NCBI RefSeq assembly: GCF_017309185.1
Contig: NZ_JAEKJZ010000001.1
Span: 1,798,001-1,862,000, forward strand
Direction of reading: 5' to 3'
DNA from: Roseibium aggregatum
GTDB lineage: Bacteria; Pseudomonadota; Alphaproteobacteria; Rhizobiales; Stappiaceae
DNA length: 64,000 nucleotides
The notes below the pieces were generated by a model, which made no database searches, was not told the DNA's origin, and saw nothing but the letters and a program-made list of their open reading frames with translations. The stretch's first letter is position 1. The number at the start of each line of letters is the position of its first letter. This document shows positions 27,155 to 36,774 of this stretch, in pieces. The translations under genes were made by a program, and so were the position numbers.

Positions 27155-27967
27155 TTAGGTATGTTTCGGGTCTGTGGGTTCGGTCAAGTTCTTAGCTTTC
27201 TCCTTCTTCGTTTTGGGCTCATGTGCGGAGCTGTTCTTGAAGCGGAAGCTGTCGTTTCCGGTTTCAAGGATGTGGCAGTGGTGGGTTAGCCGGTCGAGCA
27301 GCGCGGTTGTCATCTTGGCGTCGCCGAAGACGCTGGCCCATTCGCTGAAGCTCAGGTTGGTGGTGATGATGACGCTGGTTCTCTCATAGAGCTTGCTCAG
27401 CAAGTGGAAGAGCAGAGCGCCCCCGGACGCGCTGAACGGCAGATATCCGAGCTCGTCGAGGATCACGAGATCGGAATGGACGAGCCGGTTGGCGATCTGC
27501 CCCGCCTTGCCCTGGGCTTTCTCCTGTTCCAGTGCATTGACCAGTTCAACGGTTGAGAAGAACCGCACCCGCTTGTGGTGATGCTCGATGGCCTGGATGC
27601 CGATTGCGGTGGCGATGTGCGTCTTGCCGGTGCCGGGCCCCCCGACCAGGACGATGTTGTTGGCTTCGTCGAGGAACTCGCAGCGATGGAGTTGGCGCAC
27701 GAGCGCCTCGTTGATCTCGCTGCTGGTGAAGTCGAAGCCGTTCAGGTCGCGGTAGGCTGGAAAGCGTGCGACCTTGAGCTGATAGGCAACGGATCGAACC
27801 TCTCGTTCCGCCGTCTCCGCCTTGAGAAGCTGTGACAGGATCGGAATGGCTGCCTCGAATGCCGGCGATCCCTGATCGGTCAATTCGCCGACAGCCTGTG
27901 CCATACCGTGCATCTTGAGGCTTCTCAGCATGATGACGATCGCGCCGCTTGCTGGATTATGACGCAT
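27155..27967 (-). CDS. istB: IS21 helper ATPase
   Basis: 270 aa, close to the normal IstB length. AAA+ features: Walker [10 protein letters not shown] (about 108-116), Walker [11 protein letters not shown], sensor ITTN. Such proteins assist the IstA transposase in target selection. It overlaps the end of istA by 11 bases, the standard IS21 arrangement. No frameshift is seen, so the element may still be active. Confidence 0.95.
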   Translation of the reverse strand: MRHNPASGAIVIMLRSLKMHGMAQAVGELTDQGSPAFEAAIPILSQLLKAETAEREVRSVAYQLKVARFPAYRDLNGFDFTSSEINEALVRQLHRCEFLDEANNIVLVGGPGTGKTHIATAIGIQAIEHHHKRVRFFSTVELVNALEQEKAQGKAGQIANRLVHSDLVILDELGYLPFSASGGALLFHLLSKLYERTSVIITTNLSFSEWASVFGDAKMTTALLDRLTHHCHILETGNDSFRFKNSSAHEPKTKKEKAKNLTEPTDPKHT

Positions 27968-29483
27968 GGCGAGCCTCCGTCTTTCTCAGGGCATCGTAGC
28001 GCTCGACATTGGCCCTGGGCTCGTTGGCAAGCGTCAGGGCCTGAGGTGCATTCACGGTTGGAGGCGTGAGGGATTTGCCATCGACCAGGCGATGCAGCAG
28101 GTTCAGGATGTGGGTCTTGGTTGGAACACCCGACTTCAGCGCCATATCGACAGCCGACAGGACAGCCTGTTCGTCGTGCTGGAGGACAAGTGCCAGGATA
28201 TCGGCCATCTCGCGATCCCCGCCCGGCTTCTTGAGCAGATACTGCTGCAAGGTCCTGAATGCGTCGGGAAGCTCGGTGAATGGTGCGCCGTTGCGAAGAG
28301 CACCGGGCTTGCGTTGCACGACCGCCAGATAATGCCGCCAATCATAGATGGTGTGCCCAGGCCGGTCATGGGATCGATCGATGACGCGACGGTGTTCGCA
28401 GATGATCTGACCTTCCGCCGCGACAACGATACGATCCGGGTAGACACGCAAGCTGACTGGCCGATTGGCGAAGGATGCCGGGACGCTGTAGCGGTTGCGC
28501 TCCAGATGCACCAGGCACGTCGGAGAGACGCGCTTGGTGTATTCGACAAACCCGTCGAACGACCTGGAAACAGGCATCAGTGCTGGAGCTTCCTCCGCCA
28601 GGAGGTCGGCGATAGTGCCTCTCATCTGACCGTGCGGGGTCTGTGCCCAGAATTCCTTGCAGCGCTGCTCCAGCCAATCGTTCAAGGCTTCCAGTGATGG
28701 AAAGCGGGGCGTGGGCTGCCAAAGCCGGTGCCGGGCGTCCTGAACGTTCTTCTCGACTTGCCCCTTTTCCCAGCCAGAAGCAGGATTGCAGAATTCCGGC
28801 TCGAACAGGTAGTGGCTGGCCATCGCCTGGAAACGGATATTCACATCACGCTCCTTGCCGCGTCCGACCTTATCAATCGCCGTCTTCATGTTGTCGTAGA
28901 TGCCGCGCCCCGGCACGCCGCCGAAGACGCGGAAGGCATGATTGTGGGCGTCAAACAGCATCTCGTGCGTCTGTAGGAGGTAGGCCCGGACGACGAATGC
29001 GCGGCTGTAGCTCAGCTTCGTATGAGCAACTTGCAGCTTGGTGCGCTCGTTGCCGATTATCGCCCAATCCTCCGACCAATCGAACTGGAAGGCTTCGCCT
29101 GGTTCGAATGCCAAGGGGACAAACGTGCCGCGGCCGGTCGTCTGCAATTCTCTCTGCCGGTCTTCACGCCATTCCCGGGCGAACGCCGCCACGCGATTGT
29201 AGGACCCCTCATAGCCGAGGCTGACCAGATCGGCATGCAACTGCTTCATCGTTCGCTTCTGCTTGCGGCTCTTTTTGGCTTCCGTCTTCAGCCAGGCCGA
29301 TAACCGGTCCGCGAACGGGTCAAGCTTGCTCGGCCGTTCGGGTAACTTGAACTTCGGCTCAACACCGCCAGAACGAAGATATTTGCGAATGGTATTCCGG
29401 GACAGGCCAGTCCTGCGGCAGATCTCCCGGATCGATAAATGCTCTCGAAAATGCCAGCGCCGGATCACGCTCAATAACGCCAT
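27957..29483 (-). CDS. istA: IS21 transposase
   Basis: 508 aa from the ATG at 29483 (MALLSVIRR); upstream codons of the open frame extend into the terminal repeat and are unlikely. N-terminal helix-turn-helix ([20 protein letters not shown]), rve-type integrase core with FQFDWSED near residue 145 for the first catalytic Asp, a following [10 protein letters not shown] for the second, and GQVEKNV for the Glu, then the C-terminal Mu-type beta-barrel region ([12 protein letters not shown]). Complete and in frame. Confidence 0.95.
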   Translation of the reverse strand: MALLSVIRRWHFREHLSIREICRRTGLSRNTIRKYLRSGGVEPKFKLPERPSKLDPFADRLSAWLKTEAKKSRKQKRTMKQLHADLVSLGYEGSYNRVAAFAREWREDRQRELQTTGRGTFVPLAFEPGEAFQFDWSEDWAIIGNERTKLQVAHTKLSYSRAFVVRAYLLQTHEMLFDAHNHAFRVFGGVPGRGIYDNMKTAIDKVGRGKERDVNIRFQAMASHYLFEPEFCNPASGWEKGQVEKNVQDARHRLWQPTPRFPSLEALNDWLEQRCKEFWAQTPHGQMRGTIADLLAEEAPALMPVSRSFDGFVEYTKRVSPTCLVHLERNRYSVPASFANRPVSLRVYPDRIVVAAEGQIICEHRRVIDRSHDRPGHTIYDWRHYLAVVQRKPGALRNGAPFTELPDAFRTLQQYLLKKPGGDREMADILALVLQHDEQAVLSAVDMALKSGVPTKTHILNLLHRLVDGKSLTPPTVNAPQALTLANEPRANVERYDALRKTEARHAS

Positions 29484-29738
29484 GTCGATCACTCCATAGC
29501 CCCCGCTGAAAACACGCGAGGGAAGGTTCAAACATGGGTCAATTCTCAATGGAAATATCAGGCCAAGCCGGGTCACTTCTCAGTGGAAATCAACAGGTTA
29601 CCGACAAGCCGGCGCTGGGGGCGCTTACCGACAGGGCATAGAGGATCGCTGAAGAAAATTGGCGCTCGGTGACAATATCACTGAAGCGATGTCGTCAAAG
29701 TTATACGTCATGGTGAACTTCCAAGTCAGGAGAACGCC

Positions 29739-29954
29739 GTGACAACCAATGTCGGAACCCTTGACCGGATCCTGCGCGCCGCGCTCGGACTGGCCTTGCT
29801 CTATCTCGCCTTCCTCAGCGGTATCCAATTCTTCGCCGGGCCGCTGAGCAAGTTTGGTGCAACCGTCATCGGCATCGTCATGTTCGTGACGTCGGTGACG
29901 AGGTTATGCCCTCTCTACGCGATTTTCGGCGTCAAGACATGCCGGGAGTGTTGA
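29739..29954 (+). CDS. DUF2892 (YgaP-type) inner-membrane protein
   Basis: 71 aa from a GTG at 29739, with CAGGAGAA upstream. Pattern TNVGTLDRILRAALGLALL, a second hydrophobic helix, and an ending CPLYAIFGVKTC are typical of the small two-helix DUF2892 domain, often fused to rhodanese (YgaP) or present in sulfide-detoxification operons. First gene of a rightward sulfur operon; stop 29954 is 2 bases before the next ATG. Only 143 bases separate it from the IS21 element, so the upstream promoter region may be altered. Confidence 0.87.
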   Translation: MTTNVGTLDRILRAALGLALLYLAFLSGIQFFAGPLSKFGATVIGIVMFVTSVTRLCPLYAIFGVKTCREC

Positions 29955-29956
29955 GG

Positions 29957-30388
29957 ATGGATACGGCGTTTACGCCCGCCACATCCTTCGGTGGCGGACT
30001 GCTTATAGGTCTAGGCGTGGTCCTTCTGATGCTCGGGCTCGGCCGGATCTTCGGCGCGACCGGTGTGTTGTCGGGGGCGATCTTTGCGGAGAGCCGGGAG
30101 GAAGTGAGCTGGCGGGTGGCTCTCCTCCTTGGAATGGTTCTGGCCCCAGTCCTGATCTTCACTGTTTCCGGCACCATGCCGGCGCTGACGGTTCCAGTCA
30201 ATCCGGCCATGATCGCCGTAGGCGGTGTCATCGTGGGGCTAGGCGCCAGTCTCAGCTCCGGCTGCACGTCGGGACACGGGGTCTGCGGGCTATCGCGTCT
30301 GTCCGTCCGTTCGCTGGTCGCTGTGCCCGTCTTCATGGCAACGGCCACAATCACCGTCTTCCTCGTCCGTCACGTGTTCGGAGGCTGA
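29957..30388 (+). CDS. YeeE/YedE family sulfur transport protein
   Basis: 143 aa from ATG 29957. Four hydrophobic segments and the conserved YeeE/YedE motif SSGCTSGHGVCGLSRLS (about 100-116), in which the cysteines are thought to handle sulfur species such as thiosulfate or persulfide. Half-size members come in pairs, and the next gene is the partner. Probably an inner-membrane carrier of a reduced sulfur compound feeding the persulfide dioxygenase encoded downstream. Confidence 0.9.
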   Translation: MDTAFTPATSFGGGLLIGLGVVLLMLGLGRIFGATGVLSGAIFAESREEVSWRVALLLGMVLAPVLIFTVSGTMPALTVPVNPAMIAVGGVIVGLGASLSSGCTSGHGVCGLSRLSVRSLVAVPVFMATATITVFLVRHVFGG

Positions 30389-30391
30389 TCC

Positions 30392-30823
30392 ATGAAACTC
30401 ATCTTTGCACTTTTCTCGGGTATCGTCTTTGGCACCGGCATCGCCCTCTCGGGCATGATGGACCCGGCCAAAGTTCTCAACTTCTTCGACGTCGCGGGCA
30501 GCTGGGACCCGAGCCTAGCTTTCGTCATGGGCGGCGCGCTGGTCGTGGCGACGATCGGCTACCGACTGGCATGGCGGCGCAATGCCCCGCTCTTCGGCGG
30601 ACGTTTCCAGGTTCCCACCGGAACCGACATCGACATGAAGCTCGTCGGTGGGTCGGCCTTGTTCGGCATCGGCTGGGGCATCGCTGGCTTCTGTCCCGGC
30701 GCGGCCATTCCGGCCCTCGGTACCGGACGCTGGGAAGTCGCCTTGTTCCTGGCCGCCGTCATCCTCGGCTTTTGGCTTCGCCGCGTCGTCGCGCCACTCG
30801 GGCAACCGCGCGCAGCATCCTGA
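30392..30823 (+). CDS. YeeE/YedE family protein, second half-size partner (DUF6691 type)
   Basis: 143 aa, 3 bases after the first YeeE/YedE gene. Contains [32 protein letters not shown] in its first third (short form: GMMDPAKV, near residue 23) and [17 protein letters not shown] near residue 98 with the single conserved cysteine of this subgroup. Several membrane helices. It forms a heteromeric or tandem unit with the preceding protein in BigR-type sulfide operons. Confidence 0.9.
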   Translation: MKLIFALFSGIVFGTGIALSGMMDPAKVLNFFDVAGSWDPSLAFVMGGALVVATIGYRLAWRRNAPLFGGRFQVPTGTDIDMKLVGGSALFGIGWGIAGFCPGAAIPALGTGRWEVALFLAAVILGFWLRRVVAPLGQPRAAS

Positions 30824-30852
30824 TCCACCGCACCACTGCAGGAGAGAAAACC

Positions 30853-31734
30853 ATGACCTATCCCGTGGACATGACTATCAAACCCGAGGTTCAGGCCTTC
30901 TTTGACGGGGCCACGAACACGATCAGCTACATCGTCAAGGACCCATCCTCGTCGGCTTGCGCCATCGTCGATAGCGTCATGGACATCGACTACGCGGCCG
31001 GCCGGATCACCTACGATCACGCGGACGAACTGATCCGACAGATCAAGGCGCAGAGCCTCAAACTCGAGTGGATCATCGAGACGCATGTCCATGCCGATCA
31101 CCTGTCGGCAGCCCCATACATACAGCAGAAGCTGGGCGGGAAGATCGGCATCGGATCGAAAATCATGGTCGTGCAGGACACGTTCGGAAAGGTCTTCAAC
31201 GAAGGCACCGAATTCCAGCGCGACGGCAGCCAGTTCGACCGTCTGTTCGAGGACGGCGACAGCTACATGATCGGCAACCTGCCGGCATTCGCCATCTACA
31301 CGCCCGGCCACACCCCGGCCTGCATGGTGCATGTGATGGGCAATGCGGCTTTCGTGGGCGACACGCTGTTCATGCCCGACGGGGGCTCGGCGCGTGCGGA
31401 TTTTCCAGGCGGCGATGCGGCGACACTCTACGATTCAATCCAGAAAGTCCTGGCCCTGCCTGATGAGATGCGGCTGCTCATGTGCCACGATTACGGGCCC
31501 AACGGGCGCGACATACAGTGGGAGACCACGGTCGGCAACGAGAAGGCCCACAACATCCATGTTGGCGGCGGCAAGACGAAAGAGGATTTCGTCAAGTTTC
31601 GCACCGAGCGGGATGCGATCTTGGCAATGCCCCGGCTTATCATTCCGTCGCTGCAAGTGAACATGCGCGCGGGTGAGGTGCCGACAGACAAGGACGGCAA
31701 TCCTACGCTCAAAGTGCCTATCAACGGCCTTTGA
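30853..31734 (+). CDS. Metallo-beta-lactamase fold persulfide dioxygenase (ETHE1/Blh type)
   Basis: 293 aa from ATG 30853 with AGGAGAG upstream. The metal motif is THVHADH (77-83), with further ligands in TPGHTP and VGDTLFMPD, and the [11 protein letters not shown] segment characteristic of ETHE1/Blh proteins. These mononuclear-iron enzymes oxidise glutathione persulfide to sulfite. The THVHADH form with a single usable Fe site separates it from hydrolases of the superfamily. It lies between YeeE/YedE genes and the SQR fusion, so it would use persulfide made by SQR. Confidence 0.92.
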   Translation: MTYPVDMTIKPEVQAFFDGATNTISYIVKDPSSSACAIVDSVMDIDYAAGRITYDHADELIRQIKAQSLKLEWIIETHVHADHLSAAPYIQQKLGGKIGIGSKIMVVQDTFGKVFNEGTEFQRDGSQFDRLFEDGDSYMIGNLPAFAIYTPGHTPACMVHVMGNAAFVGDTLFMPDGGSARADFPGGDAATLYDSIQKVLALPDEMRLLMCHDYGPNGRDIQWETTVGNEKAHNIHVGGGKTKEDFVKFRTERDAILAMPRLIIPSLQVNMRAGEVPTDKDGNPTLKVPINGL

Positions 31735-31761
31735 TCGAAACCAACCGGGAGGAATGCAACG

Positions 31762-33441
31762 ATGGAACTGAAGAAAATCTCACCGAAGGTCACGGTGTCC
31801 CCGCAGATCGAAGCCATGGACATGGCCGCAATCAAGGCGGCAGGCTATCGCGCGATCATCTGCAACCGCCCCGATGGGGAGGGCGCGGATCAACCGAGCT
31901 ACGAAGAGATCGAGGTCGCTGCCAAGGCCGAAGGGATCGAGACACGCTATGTCCCGGTTGCGTCGGGTATGGTGACCGATGAGGACGTTGCCGACTTTGG
32001 CCAGGCACTGACCGAGGTGCAACGCCCTGTGCTGGCCTATTGCCGGACTGGGACACGCTCGGCGACACTCTGGTCGCTGCACGAGTCGAAAAAGCGGCCC
32101 GTGCCTGAGATCCTCTCCATGACGAAGGCGGCAGGCTACGACATGAACGGCGTTGCGCGCCGGATAGCCAACGGCGGCAAGACCCCGACCAACACTGGCG
32201 ATGCTCACTACAAGGTGGTCATCGTCGGCGCGGGTGCTGGTGGCATCGCGGTCGCGGCAAGCCTCAAGTCGCGCAAGCCAGGCCTCGAGATCGCGATCAT
32301 CGATCCCGCCGAAATTCACTATTACCAGCCCGGCTGGACGATGGTCGGGGGTGGAATATTCGAGGCACAAGAAACCGCCAAAACAATGGGCAGCCTGATC
32401 CCGAAAGGGATCAAGTGGATCAAGGCCGCAGTCGCGGCCTTCGAGCCGCAGAACAACGCGGTCATTCTCGATGGTTGCCGCGTCGTGAAATATGATCGCC
32501 TCATCGTCTGTCCTGGTCTCAAGCTCGACTGGCGCAAGATCGACGGTCTTGTCGACACGCTCGGCTGGAACGGGGTGACCTCGAACTATCGCTACGACCT
32601 TGCGCCCTATACCTGGCAACTGGTGCAGGAGATGCGCGGCGGGACCGCGCTCTTTACCCAGCCGCCGATGCCGATCAAATGCGCCGGCGCACCGCAGAAG
32701 GCGATGTATCTCTCGGCCGACCACTGGAATCGGTCCGGTCGCCTGAAGGACATCGACATCCACTTCTGCAACGCGGGCGGCGTGCTTTTCGGCGTGAAGG
32801 ACTACGTGCCAGCATTGATGGAATACGTAAAGAAATATGATGCGACGCTTGATTTCTTCCACAATCTCGTGGCGGTCGACGGGCCAGCGAAGACGGCCAC
32901 CTTCGAGGTCAAAGAACCCGAGAAGGAACCACGGCGTGTTGAGATGGAGTTCGACATGATGCATGTCTGCCCGCCGCAGACGGCGCCGGACTTCATTCGC
33001 GTCTCGCCGCTCTCCGATCCGGCGGGCTGGGTCGACGTTGACCAGGCGACGCTGCGCCACAAGAGCTTCGACAATATCTGGGCTCTTGGCGACGTGATGA
33101 ACGCGCCCAACGCAAAAACGGCGGCGGCGGCGCGCAAACAGGCGCCCACGGTGGCAGACAACATCGTCGCCGACATCGCCGGACGCTCGGCCGTGGCACA
33201 ATACGACGGCTACGGCTCGTGCCCTCTGACGGTCGAGCGCGGCAAGATCGTGCTCGCGGAGTTCGGCTACGGAGGGGCGGTGAAGCCAAGCTTCCCGGCC
33301 TTCATGCTCGACGGAACGCAGCCAAGCCGGGCCGCGTGGTTCCTGAAGGAAAAGATGCTGCCGCCGATCTACTGGCAAGCGATGCTTCGCGGGCGCGAAT
33401 GGATGGCAAAGCCCGAAAAGCTCGAAACCGCGGCAGAATAA
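31762..33441 (+). CDS. DUF442 sulfurtransferase/phosphatase-like domain fused to sulfide:quinone oxidoreductase
   Basis: 559 aa. Residues 1-115 are a DUF442 (TIGR01244) domain with CRTGTRS (Cys94), a protein-tyrosine-phosphatase-like loop that can carry persulfide. Residues about 150-559 are an FAD-dependent SQR-type oxidoreductase: GAGAGGIAVA nucleotide loop (156-165), YQPGWTMVG, and two cysteines at the places of the SQR redox pair, Cys307 (KCAGAPQK) and Cys403 (HVCPPQTAP). It would oxidise sulfide, reduce quinone, and pass sulfane sulfur to the neighbouring dioxygenase. Fusions of this kind are known in Proteobacteria. 27 bases after the dioxygenase gene. Confidence 0.9.
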   Translation: MELKKISPKVTVSPQIEAMDMAAIKAAGYRAIICNRPDGEGADQPSYEEIEVAAKAEGIETRYVPVASGMVTDEDVADFGQALTEVQRPVLAYCRTGTRSATLWSLHESKKRPVPEILSMTKAAGYDMNGVARRIANGGKTPTNTGDAHYKVVIVGAGAGGIAVAASLKSRKPGLEIAIIDPAEIHYYQPGWTMVGGGIFEAQETAKTMGSLIPKGIKWIKAAVAAFEPQNNAVILDGCRVVKYDRLIVCPGLKLDWRKIDGLVDTLGWNGVTSNYRYDLAPYTWQLVQEMRGGTALFTQPPMPIKCAGAPQKAMYLSADHWNRSGRLKDIDIHFCNAGGVLFGVKDYVPALMEYVKKYDATLDFFHNLVAVDGPAKTATFEVKEPEKEPRRVEMEFDMMHVCPPQTAPDFIRVSPLSDPAGWVDVDQATLRHKSFDNIWALGDVMNAPNAKTAAAARKQAPTVADNIVADIAGRSAVAQYDGYGSCPLTVERGKIVLAEFGYGGAVKPSFPAFMLDGTQPSRAAWFLKEKMLPPIYWQAMLRGREWMAKPEKLETAAE

Positions 33442-33485
33442 ACGAACGGCGCGCAGGCATCTCCTCCCGCCGACCGCGCGTTCGC

Positions 33486-33514
33486 GAGCGGGGCGCACAG
33501 GCTGCGCCCCGCTC
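33486..33514. terminator. 12-bp perfect hairpin between the SQR fusion and the SulP gene
   Basis: GAGCGGGGCGCA (33486-33497), 5-base loop, TGCGCCCCGCTC (33503-33514). No T-run follows, so it could attenuate, protect mRNA ends or pause transcription before the SulP gene rather than fully terminate it. Confidence 0.55.
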
Positions 33515-33535
33515 CCACAATGCTGAGAGAACTCA

Positions 33536-35266
33536 ATGAAGCCACGATTTGCGCGTTATCTGCCGATCCTTACATGGGGCCGGCAGTATGATCGATCGGC
33601 GCTGACGAAAGATCTCGTCGCGGCGGTGATCGTGACCATAATGCTGATTCCGCAGTCGCTTGCCTATGCGCTTCTGGCAGGCTTGCCGCCAGAGGCGGGG
33701 ATCTACGCCTCTATAGCACCTATCCTCCTCTACGCGGTTTTCGGCACCTCCCGCGCGCTCGCGGTGGGGCCTGTGGCAGTGGTCTCGCTTCTGACAGCCT
33801 CCGCCGTCGGTCAGGTCGCCGAGCAGGGCACAGCGGGCTATGCCGTCGCCGCGCTGACGCTCGCGGGTCTTTCCGGGAGCTTCCTGTTGCTGCTCGGCGT
33901 CTTCCGTCTGGGGTTTCTGGCAAATTTCCTGAGCCATCCGGTGATCGCGGGGTTCGTCACGGCCTCCGGCATTCTGATCGCGACGAGCCAGCTCAAGCAT
34001 ATCCTCGGGATCGAGGCGAGCGGCCACACGCTGATCGAGATGGTCGGTGCGCTTGTTTCAAACCTGGGGCAGATCAATCCGATAACGGTGGTCATCGGCG
34101 TCGCGGCGACTGCATTTCTGTTCTGGGTGCGCAAGGGCCTGAAGCCACTCCTGCGCAGGATGGGCGCAGGTCTCCTTCTAGCCGACATTGTCACCAAGGC
34201 TGGGCCGGTGGCAGCGGTCGTGGTGACGACGCTCGCGGTATGGGCCTTTGGTCTCGAAGGCCGCGGCGTCTCCATCGTGGGCGAGGTGCCGCAGGCCCTG
34301 ACGCCGCTGACTCTTCCGGGTTTCGCGCCGGACCTGATCCGCCAATTGGCGATCCCGGCAATCCTGATTTCCATCATCGGCTTCGTGGAATCCATTTCCG
34401 TCGCGCAGACGCTCGCCGCCAAGAAGCGTCAGCGCATCGATCCGAACCAGGAGCTCATCGGCCTCGGCGCCGCCAATCTCGGCGCGGCCTTCACCGGCGG
34501 CTATCCGGTCACCGGCGGTTTCGCGCGCTCGGTTGTGAACTTCGATGCTGGCGCCGAGACACCTGCGGCGGGCGCTTTCACGGCCTTCGGCCTTGCCATT
34601 GCCGCGCTCGCGTTGACGCCGCTGGTCTACTATCTGCCCAACGCGACGCTGGCCGCCACCATCGTCGTCGCCGTTCTCAGCCTTGTCGATTTCTCGATCC
34701 TGCGGAAGACGTGGTCCTATTCGCGCGCCGACTTCACCGCGGTCGCCGCTACGATTCTCTTGACGCTGACCTTGGGCGTTGAGATTGGGGTCGCCTCCGG
34801 TGTGATCCTTTCCATCGCGCTACACCTTTACAAGACGTCGAAGCCCCATGTGGCCGAGGTCGGTCTCGTTCCGGGCACCAACCATTTCCGCAATATCAAT
34901 CGGCACAGCGTCGAGATTGATCCCGAGGTACTTGCTCTGCGCGTGGACGAGAGCCTCTACTTCGTGAACGCCCGGTTCCTAGAGGATCTGATCCAGGACC
35001 GCGTGATCGACGGCGCCACGCTGCGTCACGTGATCCTCATGTGTTCCGCGGTGAACGAGATCGATTACTCGGCTCTCGAGAGCCTGGAGGCGATCAATCA
35101 CAGGCTCACGGACCTGGGTGTCGGGCTGCACCTCTCGGAAGTGAAGGGGCCGTTGATGGATCGCCTTAAGACCACGCACTTCCTCAGCCATCTCAACGGA
35201 GGAGTTTTCCTGTCCCAGTATGACGCCTGGAACGCGCTTGCCAAACCGGTCAAAGCAATAGAATGA
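33536..35266 (+). CDS. SulP family inorganic anion transporter with STAS domain
   Basis: 576 aa, normal length. Starts KPRFARYLPILTWGRQY and has the SulP hallmark PQSLAYALLAGLPPEAGIYAS (here only the part PQSLAYALLAGLPPEAGIY near 41-59), about 12-14 membrane helices, and a C-terminal STAS domain (about 460-565; DESLYFVNARFLEDLI). It moves sulfate, sulfite or bicarbonate. Behind the persulfide oxidation genes it could export the sulfite or sulfate they make. Start ATG 33536 with TGAGAGAA upstream. Confidence 0.92.
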   Translation: MKPRFARYLPILTWGRQYDRSALTKDLVAAVIVTIMLIPQSLAYALLAGLPPEAGIYASIAPILLYAVFGTSRALAVGPVAVVSLLTASAVGQVAEQGTAGYAVAALTLAGLSGSFLLLLGVFRLGFLANFLSHPVIAGFVTASGILIATSQLKHILGIEASGHTLIEMVGALVSNLGQINPITVVIGVAATAFLFWVRKGLKPLLRRMGAGLLLADIVTKAGPVAAVVVTTLAVWAFGLEGRGVSIVGEVPQALTPLTLPGFAPDLIRQLAIPAILISIIGFVESISVAQTLAAKKRQRIDPNQELIGLGAANLGAAFTGGYPVTGGFARSVVNFDAGAETPAAGAFTAFGLAIAALALTPLVYYLPNATLAATIVVAVLSLVDFSILRKTWSYSRADFTAVAATILLTLTLGVEIGVASGVILSIALHLYKTSKPHVAEVGLVPGTNHFRNINRHSVEIDPEVLALRVDESLYFVNARFLEDLIQDRVIDGATLRHVILMCSAVNEIDYSALESLEAINHRLTDLGVGLHLSEVKGPLMDRLKTTHFLSHLNGGVFLSQYDAWNALAKPVKAIE

Positions 35267-35373
35267 TCGAAAAACGGACTAGGTAACTATCGTACATTCA
35301 AAAAGCGCATCCCGTGGACCCGGATGCCCGGATGTCTTTGGTTTCTACGATGTAGCTTCAAGGAGCTGCCAAT

Positions 35374-35415
35374 ATATCGTCTTCGACCCAGGGAATATCG
35401 TCTTCGACCTAGGGA
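35374..35415. repeat. Two tandem 21-bp repeats downstream of the SulP gene
   Basis: ATATCGTCTTCGACCCAGGG-A at 35374-35394 is repeated directly at 35395-35415 with one change (C to T). It sits in the 425-base gap between the SulP gene and the integrase, which otherwise contains no recognisable gene. Function unknown; may be a recombination scar or a protein-binding site. Confidence 0.6.
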
Positions 35416-35691
35416 CGAAGAAATGTGCGCTGATAGACTTGGTTCTCGACTTCAGCCTGACCCGCGTCCGCGTTTTGACTAAGGCCGACGACTGCGTGAA
35501 AAAGGCGCAAATGAGTTACGTTAAACAGCGAGTTTGGAAATTTGGCGGTCGACCAATCTGAAGCATCGTTGTTTGCACGCTCCAGTAAGAGACGATACAT
35601 TGACGATCAGAAAACAGCTCGCTTGGGGTTTGGCTTATTTTATTCTTTTTCAAAAGGTTGGGCCGGCAAACTCCGAGCAGGGCTGGCCGGC

Positions 35692-36762
35692 TCAGTCTCC
35701 GTCGATCGTAAGTTGCAGGCCCGGCCAGTCTGCAAATTTGTCACCTGTTTCCCGGATGTGCGTATAGCGTTTCAGGCTTACCCACGACCTGTGTCCGCTG
35801 ACTGCTGCGACATGGGGAATACTCCAAGCCATCTCGAACAACCGAGAAATTCCTTCGTGGCGCAGATCGTGAAAGTGCAGATCCTCGATTCCAAGCAGCT
35901 TGCAAGCGCGGGTGAAGTTGGCCGTGATTGCGTCCGGTGAGTAAGGGAAGATCTCAGCCTTGCTCTTGCGCATGCTGCCGATGATCCGAATGGCCTCCTC
36001 GGGCAGATCGACCCAGGTGTCGTTGCCGAGCTTTTCGCCGGGATGCTTCATGTCACGGACTAGAATGCGTTTGTGCTTCTTCTGGAAATCATCCCAGGTG
36101 AGACGGGTGATCTCTGCCTGGCGGCGGGTTGAGAAAAGAGCGAAAATGATCACCTTGTGCATAGGCATGGCCTGAGGGATTCTCTGACGCCGATCAATGA
36201 AATGAGCCAGCAGTCGGTCGAGTTCATCGAGGGTAGGTCTGCGGTTCCGCTGCGCCGAACGGGAGATGATCCCCATACGGCGCGCGACGGTGATCGCGTC
36301 TCTCATCTCCCGGTCATCCAGTCGGAAGTCCCACATCGGTCGAGCTATCGCGAATATGGAGGCGAGATGGCTCGCGTAGTTCCCGACGGTTTGCGGTTGC
36401 CCGGGCAGTGACTGAAGGAACTCGATGATATCCTTCGATTTGATGGTGGAACAGGGCAGATCGGCGATCGGGTAGGTGGCGATGGTCCTGAGGACCTGCG
36501 CCTTTGTGCGACCGATGTCCTTCACCGATTCTTCGGTGTAGCGCTCAATCGCTTTGGACAACGGGGGATCATATACGTTCAACTCCTCCAAGGCACCAGG
36601 TTTTGCTAGCTCTTTCTCGCGCTTCTTTATCCAGGCGGTTGCGGCAGGGCGTCTGTCAAAGGTCTTCGTCTCATGATAGGAGGTTCCTTCTCGCATCACT
36701 CGCACGCGCGCAAGGTAGCTGCTGCTGCCATCCTTTCGCTTGCGTATACTGATCGAGCCCAT
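35692..36762 (-). CDS. Tyrosine site-specific integrase, probably dusA-specific
   Basis: 356 aa. N-terminal AP2-like/arm-binding region (SIRKRKDGSSSYLARVRV), SAM-like core-binding domain (about 65-150), and a C-terminal catalytic domain with Arg in STRRQAEITRL, HDLRHEG (His, Arg), SGHRSW and the tyrosine nucleophile in YTHIR near 339. Complete and in frame. It is transcribed away from dusA, with which it shares a 120-base region full of repeats. Integrases in this position are known to insert elements at the 5' end of dusA. Its own promoter overlaps the repeats. Confidence 0.9.
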   Translation of the reverse strand: MGSISIRKRKDGSSSYLARVRVMREGTSYHETKTFDRRPAATAWIKKREKELAKPGALEELNVYDPPLSKAIERYTEESVKDIGRTKAQVLRTIATYPIADLPCSTIKSKDIIEFLQSLPGQPQTVGNYASHLASIFAIARPMWDFRLDDREMRDAITVARRMGIISRSAQRNRRPTLDELDRLLAHFIDRRQRIPQAMPMHKVIIFALFSTRRQAEITRLTWDDFQKKHKRILVRDMKHPGEKLGNDTWVDLPEEAIRIIGSMRKSKAEIFPYSPDAITANFTRACKLLGIEDLHFHDLRHEGISRLFEMAWSIPHVAAVSGHRSWVSLKRYTHIRETGDKFADWPGLQLTIDGD

Positions 36763-36774
36763 GATGGCCTCCTG

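Larger units (their letters stand above)
27100..29595 (-). mobile_element. IS21-family insertion sequence, apparently complete
   Basis: About 2.5 kb bounded by inverted repeats that begin TG and end CA: left 27100-27128 (TGTTGATTTCCATTGAGAAG, then TGACCCGGC) and right 29567-29595, its near-perfect complement. Inside each end is a second copy of a related motif (TTTCCACCGAGAATTGACCC at 27130-27149; complement near 29536-29556), as is usual for IS21. It carries intact istA and istB on the minus strand. The flanking bases (GGGATGAC left, GGTTACCG right) are not a target duplication, which suggests deletion or recombination next to the element after insertion. Confidence 0.9.

Noticed and set aside
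31780..33498. 572-codon frame opposite the DUF442-SQR gene
   Set aside because: Antisense shadow; the plus strand encodes an obvious flavoprotein.
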